Source: Mycolicibacter virginiensis (GTDB lineage Bacteria; Actinomycetota; Actinomycetes; Mycobacteriales; Mycobacteriaceae). Taken from it: a DNA stretch of 64,000 bases. The translations under genes and the position numbers were made by a program. Shown here one piece after another: positions 58,886 through 64,000 of this stretch (positions within the stretch are counted from its first letter, which is position 1; the number at the start of each line of letters is the position of its first letter). Where the stretch lies: assembly GCF_022374935.2 (NCBI RefSeq), contig NZ_CP092430.2:4278001-4342000 (forward strand), in the 5' to 3' direction. The notes beneath the pieces are model-generated. The model worked only from the letters and a program-made list of their open reading frames with translations. It had not been told where the DNA came from and did not search any database.

Positions 58886-60697
58886 ATGGCCATCGACGCT
58901 GACGACGAATTTGGTCAGGACCTAGACCCCGGGGCGGGCAGCCATGTCGAGGACGGCATCGTCGAGCACCCGAGCGCCGACGACTTCGGCGACGCCGCGG
59001 CCCTGCCTGCGGATCCCGCCTGGTTCAAGCGAGCGGTGTTCTACGAGGTGCTGGTCCGGGCGTTCTACGACTCCAACGGCGACGGCATCGGCGACCTGAG
59101 GGGCCTGACCGAGCAGCTCGACTATCTGCAATGGCTCGGCGTCGACTGTCTGTGGCTGCCGCCGTTCTACGACTCGCCGCTGCGCGACGGCGGCTATGAC
59201 ATTCGGGATTTCTACAAGGTGCTGCCGGAGTTCGGCACGGTCGATGACTTCGTCGAACTGCTCGACGCGGCGCACCGGCGCGGCATTCGAGTCATCACGG
59301 ACCTGGTGATGAACCACACCTCCGACAGCCACCCCTGGTTTCAACAGTCGCGGCAAGATCCCGACGGCCCCCACGGCGACTACTACGTGTGGAGTGACAC
59401 CAGCGAACGGTACGCCGATGCCCGAATCATCTTCGTCGACACCGAGGAGTCCAACTGGACGTTCGACGCGGTACGCAAGCAGTTCTATTGGCACCGGTTC
59501 TTCTCCCACCAGCCCGACCTGAACTATGACAACCCGGCGGTACAAGAGGCCATGATCGATGTGCTGCGGTTCTGGCTGAACCTCGGCATCGACGGGTTTC
59601 GCTTGGACGCGGTGCCATACCTTTTTGAAAGGGAGGGCACCAACTGCGAAAACCTGCCCGAGACACATGATTTCCTGAAACGCTGCCGCAAGGTCGTCGA
59701 CGACGAGTTTCCCGGCAGGGTTCTGCTGGCCGAAGCCAATCAATGGCCCACAGATGTGGTCGAATATTTCGGCGACCCAGACACCGGCGGCGATGAATGC
59801 CACATGGCATTCCACTTCCCGCTGATGCCACGCATTTTCATGGCGGTGCGGCGCGAGTCACGCTTCCCGATCTCGGAGATCATGGCGCAGACGCCACCGA
59901 TACCTCACCTGGCGCAATGGGGAATCTTCCTACGTAACCACGACGAACTGACCCTGGAAATGGTCACCGACGACGAGCGCGACTACATGTACGCCGAATA
60001 CGCGAAAGACCCGCGGATGAAGGCGAACGTCGGAATCCGGCGCCGGCTGGCCCCGCTGCTGGACAAGGACCGCAATCAGATCGAACTGTTCACCGCCCTC
60101 TTGCTGTCGCTACCCGGCTCCCCGATCCTCTACTACGGTGACGAGATAGGGATGGGTGACATCATCTGGCTGGGCGACCGCGACGCGGTGCGCACCCCGA
60201 TGCAGTGGACACCCGACCGCAACGCGGGCTTCTCCACCGCGAACCCCGGCCGCCTTTACCTGCCGCCCATTCAAGACGCGGTCTACGGCCATCAGTCCGT
60301 CAACGTCGAATCGCAACGCGACACCTCTACATCGTTGCTCAACTGGACCCGCACCATGCTCGCGATTCGACGCCGGTATGAAGCCTTCGCCCTCGGCGGG
60401 TTCCGCGAACTGGGCGGGTCCAATCCATCGGTGCTGGCCTTCGTGCGGGAGATGGTGCGGGAGGTCTCCGGTAGCAATGGGAGCGTCCAGGGTGACACCG
60501 TCTTGTGCGTCAACAACCTGTCCCGGTTTCCCCAACCGATCGAGTTGAACCTGCAGCACTGGGACGGCCACATACCGGTGGAACTCACCGGCTCGGTGGA
60601 GTTTCCGAGAATCGGAAAACTGCCTTACTTACTCACGCTGCCCGGGCACGGCTTCTACTGGTTTCAGCTGTGCGAGCCGAGGGAGGACATGTCATGA
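58886..60697 (+). CDS. treS: Trehalose synthase/amylase TreS
   Basis: A 603-residue GH13 enzyme that interconverts trehalose and maltose. Seen in order: [48 protein letters not shown] (nucleophile Asp), LLAEANQWP (Glu), [13 protein letters not shown] (Asp), and [17 protein letters not shown]. Length matches M. tuberculosis TreS (601). Its stop overlaps the mak ATG, so TreS and Mak are made together, consistent with the TreS-Mak complex that channels trehalose to maltose-1-phosphate. Confidence 0.95.
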   Translation: MAIDADDEFGQDLDPGAGSHVEDGIVEHPSADDFGDAAALPADPAWFKRAVFYEVLVRAFYDSNGDGIGDLRGLTEQLDYLQWLGVDCLWLPPFYDSPLRDGGYDIRDFYKVLPEFGTVDDFVELLDAAHRRGIRVITDLVMNHTSDSHPWFQQSRQDPDGPHGDYYVWSDTSERYADARIIFVDTEESNWTFDAVRKQFYWHRFFSHQPDLNYDNPAVQEAMIDVLRFWLNLGIDGFRLDAVPYLFEREGTNCENLPETHDFLKRCRKVVDDEFPGRVLLAEANQWPTDVVEYFGDPDTGGDECHMAFHFPLMPRIFMAVRRESRFPISEIMAQTPPIPHLAQWGIFLRNHDELTLEMVTDDERDYMYAEYAKDPRMKANVGIRRRLAPLLDKDRNQIELFTALLLSLPGSPILYYGDEIGMGDIIWLGDRDAVRTPMQWTPDRNAGFSTANPGRLYLPPIQDAVYGHQSVNVESQRDTSTSLLNWTRTMLAIRRRYEAFALGGFRELGGSNPSVLAFVREMVREVSGSNGSVQGDTVLCVNNLSRFPQPIELNLQHWDGHIPVELTGSVEFPRIGKLPYLLTLPGHGFYWFQLCEPREDMS

Positions 60698-62046
60698 CTG
60701 GTGGCACCGGCGAACCAGCGGGCCTGCCGTGGGCGGAATGGCTGCCGACCCGACGCTGGTACGCGGGACGGAATAGGCAACTGGCGCAGACAGATCCCTT
60801 CCTCGTGGTGGAGTTGGGGGGCGGGCTGCAGCTGGTACTGATCGACGTCGGCTACACCGACGGCACCGCCGATCGCTACCAGGTGATAGTCGGCTGGGAC
60901 GTGGACCTGGCACCGGAGTACGCCCAGATCGCGACGATCGGAACCCACGCCGGCCATACCGCCTCCGACGCACTGTATGACGCTGGGGCAACCCGAGTGT
61001 TGTTGTCACTGATCGATTCGTCAGCCCAGCGGGGCGATGTCACCTTCACTCCGGAGCCGGGGGTGACGCTGCCGGTTCGCGCCGATTCGCGCGTATCGGA
61101 AGCCGAGCAGAGCAACACCAGCGTCATCGTCGAGGAAAAAGTGGTCCTCAAGGTGTTCCGGCGAATCAGAGATGGGATCAATCCGGACATCGAACTCAAC
61201 GCAGCGCTGGGCCGAGCCGCCAACCCCCACGTGCCGCGACTGTTCGGCTCCTACCAGATCGAGTTGCCGGGCGACTCCGGCGTGCGGCCCTACGCGCTGG
61301 GCATGGTCAGCGAATACGCGATGAACTCCGCCGAAGGCTGGGCGATGGCCACCGCGAGCGTGCGCGACCTGTTCGCCGAAGCCGATCTGTACGCCTACGA
61401 AGTGGGCGGTGACTTCGCCGGGGAGTCGTACCGACTCGGCGAGGCTGTCGCATCGGTGCACCGGTCACTCGCCGACACCCTGGGGACTTCGCAGTCGGCA
61501 TTCCCTGCCGAAGCGCTGTTGGCGCGGTTGTCGGCGACCGCGGAGACGGTGCCCGAAGTACGCCCACATCTGTCCGCGATCGAAGAGCGATTCGCCGCAC
61601 TCGCCGGTGAGACCATCACGGTGCAACGAGTTCACGGCGACCTGCATCTGGGTCAGGTGCTGCGCACCCCGAACGGGTGGCTGCTGATCGATTTCGAAGG
61701 CGAGCCCGGCGCACCGTTGGCGGAACGTCGCAGGCCGGACTCGCCGCTGCGCGATGTCGCCGGCCTACTGCGGTCCTACGAGTACGCGGCGTACGGGAAA
61801 CTGGCGGATCTGTCGCGCGACGGCCAAGACCGGCAACTGGCCACCCGGGCCCGCGAGTGGCTGGACCGTTGTCGCAGCGCCTTCTGTGAGGGTTACGGGG
61901 CGGAATCTGGCACCGACCCGCGTGACAGCGCAGCACTTCTGGACGCCTACGAGTTGGACAAGGCGGTCTACGAGGCCGGCTACGAGTCCCGGCACCGGCC
62001 CGCCTGGCTACCGATTCCGCTGCGGGCGCTGAGCCGACTCAGCTAG
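60694..62046 (+). CDS. mak: Maltokinase Mak (Pep2)
   Basis: A 450-residue ATP-dependent kinase making maltose-1-phosphate, the substrate of GlgE. The protein kinase-like APH fold is shown by [13 protein letters not shown] (catalytic Asp) and [13 protein letters not shown] (metal-binding Asp). The N-terminal lid ([20 protein letters not shown]) is typical of maltokinases. The start ATG overlaps the treS stop by four bases. Its stop overlaps the stop of the converging glgB gene by eight bases. Confidence 0.95.
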   Translation: MTGGTGEPAGLPWAEWLPTRRWYAGRNRQLAQTDPFLVVELGGGLQLVLIDVGYTDGTADRYQVIVGWDVDLAPEYAQIATIGTHAGHTASDALYDAGATRVLLSLIDSSAQRGDVTFTPEPGVTLPVRADSRVSEAEQSNTSVIVEEKVVLKVFRRIRDGINPDIELNAALGRAANPHVPRLFGSYQIELPGDSGVRPYALGMVSEYAMNSAEGWAMATASVRDLFAEADLYAYEVGGDFAGESYRLGEAVASVHRSLADTLGTSQSAFPAEALLARLSATAETVPEVRPHLSAIEERFAALAGETITVQRVHGDLHLGQVLRTPNGWLLIDFEGEPGAPLAERRRPDSPLRDVAGLLRSYEYAAYGKLADLSRDGQDRQLATRAREWLDRCRSAFCEGYGAESGTDPRDSAALLDAYELDKAVYEAGYESRHRPAWLPIPLRALSRLS

Positions 62047-64000
62047 CGGGATCGGGTTCCAGCCACAACGCCGACAGGGGCGGCAGCACCAGCACCGCAG
62101 AGGCCGGGCGCCCGTGACGTGGCTCGTCGACGGCGTCCACACCCCCGAAATTGCCGACGCCGCCGCCGTTGTAATCAACGGCATCGGTATTGAGTATCTC
62201 GCGCCACCGTCCCGGGAACGGCAGGCCGAGGTGGTAGTCGGTATGAGCCACACCAGAGAAGTTGAATACCGCCGCGAGCACTGATCCGTCCGAGGCGTAA
62301 CGCAGGAAGCTCAGCACATTATTGGCGGAGTCGTTGGCGTCGATCCAGGAATAGCCGGCCGGGTTGAAGTCTTCGCTCCACAGCGCGGGACGGCTGCGGT
62401 ACACGGAATTGAGATCGCGTGCCAGGCACTGAATTCCCGCAGAGAACCCCGGCGAGTCGAGCTGGAACCAGTCCAACCCGCGTTCCTCGGACCATTCGGC
62501 ACGCTGGCCGAACTCCTGGCCCATGAACAGCAGCTGTTTTCCGGGATGCGCCCACTGATAAGCCAACAGACTGCGCACCCCGGCCGCCTTGACATGGTCG
62601 TCGCCGGGCATGCGGCTCCATAGTGTGCCCTTGCCGTGCACCACTTCGTCATGGCTGATCGGCAGTACGAAGTTCTCGCTGTAGGCGTAGAGCATCGAGA
62701 AGGTCATCTCGTGGTGATGGTAGGAGCGGTGCACCGGATCGTGGCTGAGATAGGCGAGGGTGTCGTGCATCCAGCCCATGTTCCACTTCATCGAAAAGCC
62801 CAGCCCACCAAGGCTGGTCGGCCTCGACACACCGGGCCACGACGTCGATTCCTCGGCGATGGTGACGATACCGAGCGCCGATTTATGTGCGGTGGCGTTC
62901 ATCTCCTGCAGGAACTGCACCGCCTCCAGGTTCTCGCGACCGCCGTAGACGTTGGGCGTCCAGCCGCCCTGGGGTCGCGAGTAGTCCAGGTAGAGCATCG
63001 ATGCCACGGCGTCCACTCGTAGCCCGTCGATGTGGAATTCCAGCAGCCAGTACAGCGCATTGGCCACCAGAAAGTTGCGCACCTCGGGTCGGCCGAAGTC
63101 GAACACGTAGGTTCCCCAGTCGAGCTGCTCACCGCGTCGCGGATCAGCGTGCTCATACAACGGGGTGCCGTCGAATCGCCCCAACGCCCAGGCATCTTTC
63201 GGAAAGTGCGCCGGCACCCAGTCCACAATGACTCCGATGCCGGCACGGTGCAGCACGTCGACCAAGTAACGGAAATCGTCGGGCGTGCCAAAACGCGCGG
63301 TCGGCGCGTAGTACGAGGTGACCTGATAGCCCCACGATCCGCCGAACGGGTGCTCGGCAACCGGTAGCAGTTCGATGTGGGTGAACCCTTGCTCCACAAC
63401 GTAATCCGTCAGTTCAGTGGCGAGCTGCCGGTAGCTCAGCCCGGGCCGCCAGGACCCCAGGTGTACTTCGTAGATGCTCATCGCTTCGAACGCCGGATTT
63501 GCGGTGGCCCGTCGATTCATCCAGTCGCTGTCGCTCCAGGTGTAGCGACTGGTAGTGACGCGGGAAGCGGTGTGCGGCGGGGTTTCGGCCGCGAACGCCA
63601 TCGGGTCAGCCCGCTCGGTGACCAGATCGTCTGCACCGTGAACCCGGAACTTGTACAGGCCATCGATCGGAAACCCCGGCCAGAACAGTTCCCACACACC
63701 GGAAGAGCCGAGTGCCCGCATGGGCGCTCCGATACCGTCCCAGCCGGTGACGTCACTGATCAACCCGATTCCCTTGGCGTTGGGCGCCCACACCGCGAAC
63801 GACACACCGGTCACGGTCCCGTCTGGAGTGGTGAACGAGCGCGGATGAGCGCCGAGGACCTCCCACAGCCGTTCGTGTCGCCCCTCGCCGAACAGGTGCA
63901 GGTCGATCTCACCCAGCGTCGGCAGAAAGCGATACCCATCGGCCACCACGTGCGGTTCCGCTGCGCCGGGATAGTCGATCTGCAGCCGATAGTCGATCAG
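62039..64000 (-). CDS. glgB: 1,4-alpha-glucan branching enzyme GlgB, 5' end beyond window
   Basis: The 653 C-terminal residues of GlgB; the frame runs open past the right edge, where it reads [17 protein letters not shown] before the conserved [19 protein letters not shown]. tuberculosis GlgB has about 731 residues, so roughly 80 to 100 N-terminal residues are missing. It adds alpha-1,6 branches to chains made by GlgE. CBM48 is followed by the barrel with [16 protein letters not shown] (nucleophile Asp), [17 protein letters not shown] (Glu) and [11 protein letters not shown]. It converges with mak. In mycobacteria glgE usually lies directly upstream, which would be outside the window. Confidence 0.95.
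   Translation of the reverse strand: MIDYRLQIDYPGAAEPHVVADGYRFLPTLGEIDLHLFGEGRHERLWEVLGAHPRSFTTPDGTVTGVSFAVWAPNAKGIGLISDVTGWDGIGAPMRALGSSGVWELFWPGFPIDGLYKFRVHGADDLVTERADPMAFAAETPPHTASRVTTSRYTWSDSDWMNRRATANPAFEAMSIYEVHLGSWRPGLSYRQLATELTDYVVEQGFTHIELLPVAEHPFGGSWGYQVTSYYAPTARFGTPDDFRYLVDVLHRAGIGVIVDWVPAHFPKDAWALGRFDGTPLYEHADPRRGEQLDWGTYVFDFGRPEVRNFLVANALYWLLEFHIDGLRVDAVASMLYLDYSRPQGGWTPNVYGGRENLEAVQFLQEMNATAHKSALGIVTIAEESTSWPGVSRPTSLGGLGFSMKWNMGWMHDTLAYLSHDPVHRSYHHHEMTFSMLYAYSENFVLPISHDEVVHGKGTLWSRMPGDDHVKAAGVRSLLAYQWAHPGKQLLFMGQEFGQRAEWSEERGLDWFQLDSPGFSAGIQCLARDLNSVYRSRPALWSEDFNPAGYSWIDANDSANNVLSFLRYASDGSVLAAVFNFSGVAHTDYHLGLPFPGRWREILNTDAVDYNGGGVGNFGGVDAVDEPRHGRPASAVLVLPPLSALWLEPDPAS

Overview
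This is GC-rich actinobacterial DNA from a mycobacterium. Evidence: a glycine-asparagine rich PGRS protein, F420-dependent Ddn-type nitroreductase, the full KstR2 cholesterol ring C/D regulon in nearly the order of the M. tuberculosis Rv3546-Rv3571 block, and GlgE-pathway trehalose/alpha-glucan genes. It is not the M. tuberculosis complex: genes expected there (fdxB, nat, hsaD, PPE64) are missing from their usual places and others are inserted. A PE-less PGRS protein and an assimilatory nitrate reductase fusion point to an environmental or M. terrae-like species; that placement is inference.

Layout. (1) 1-2.1 kb: fadA5 with a KstR box in front, a small NTF2-like protein, and ddn. (2) 2.18-13.4 kb: one 3744-residue secreted PGRS protein without a PE domain, closed by a perfect 21-bp hairpin, then a 0.7 kb spacer. 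(3) 14.1-18.4 kb: a large cyclase-homology/ATPase/LuxR regulator and a membrane fatty acid desaturase. (4) 18.8-24.0 kb: two SDR genes divergent from echA20-ipdA-ipdB-ipdC, with a perfect KstR2 operator between them. (5) 24.0-26.9 kb: an insert holding a DUF559 endonuclease-like gene bracketed by two copies of a palindromic repeat, a VOC protein, a DUF899 protein and a TetR regulator. (6) 26.9-31.3 kb: fadE30-ipdF-kstR2-fadA6-tetR on the minus strand, divergent through a second KstR2 operator from (7) 31.4-39.4 kb: fadD3-fadE31-fadE32-fadE33, a bile-salt-hydrolase-like gene, a secreted lipase and aspB. (8) 39.4-41.6 kb: a haemophore-like protein, an unknown protein and a small membrane protein, ending in a third copy of the repeat. 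(9) 41.6-45.6 kb: hsaB, hsaC and hsaA (no hsaD), divergent from kshB through three KstR-like boxes. (10) 45.6-50.3 kb: a small secreted protein and a 1384-residue nitrate reductase/flavoprotein fusion. (11) 50.5-64 kb: treZ-treY-treX, malQ, treS-mak and the 3' part of glgB, which runs off the window.

How they work together. FadA5 shortens the sterol side chain; KshB, HsaA, HsaB and HsaC open rings A and B; FadD3, FadE30, IpdF, IpdC, EchA20, IpdAB, FadE31-33 and FadA6 degrade the remaining C/D rings to central metabolites, under KstR and KstR2. The last 14 kb turns glycogen into trehalose (TreX, TreY, TreZ) and trehalose back into alpha-glucan (TreS, Mak, then GlgB; GlgE is expected just outside the window). 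The most unusual points are the repeat-bracketed DUF559 gene, the PE-less giant PGRS protein with two tiers of tandem repeats, the missing hsaD, and a bile-salt-hydrolase-like enzyme inside the steroid-ring operon.
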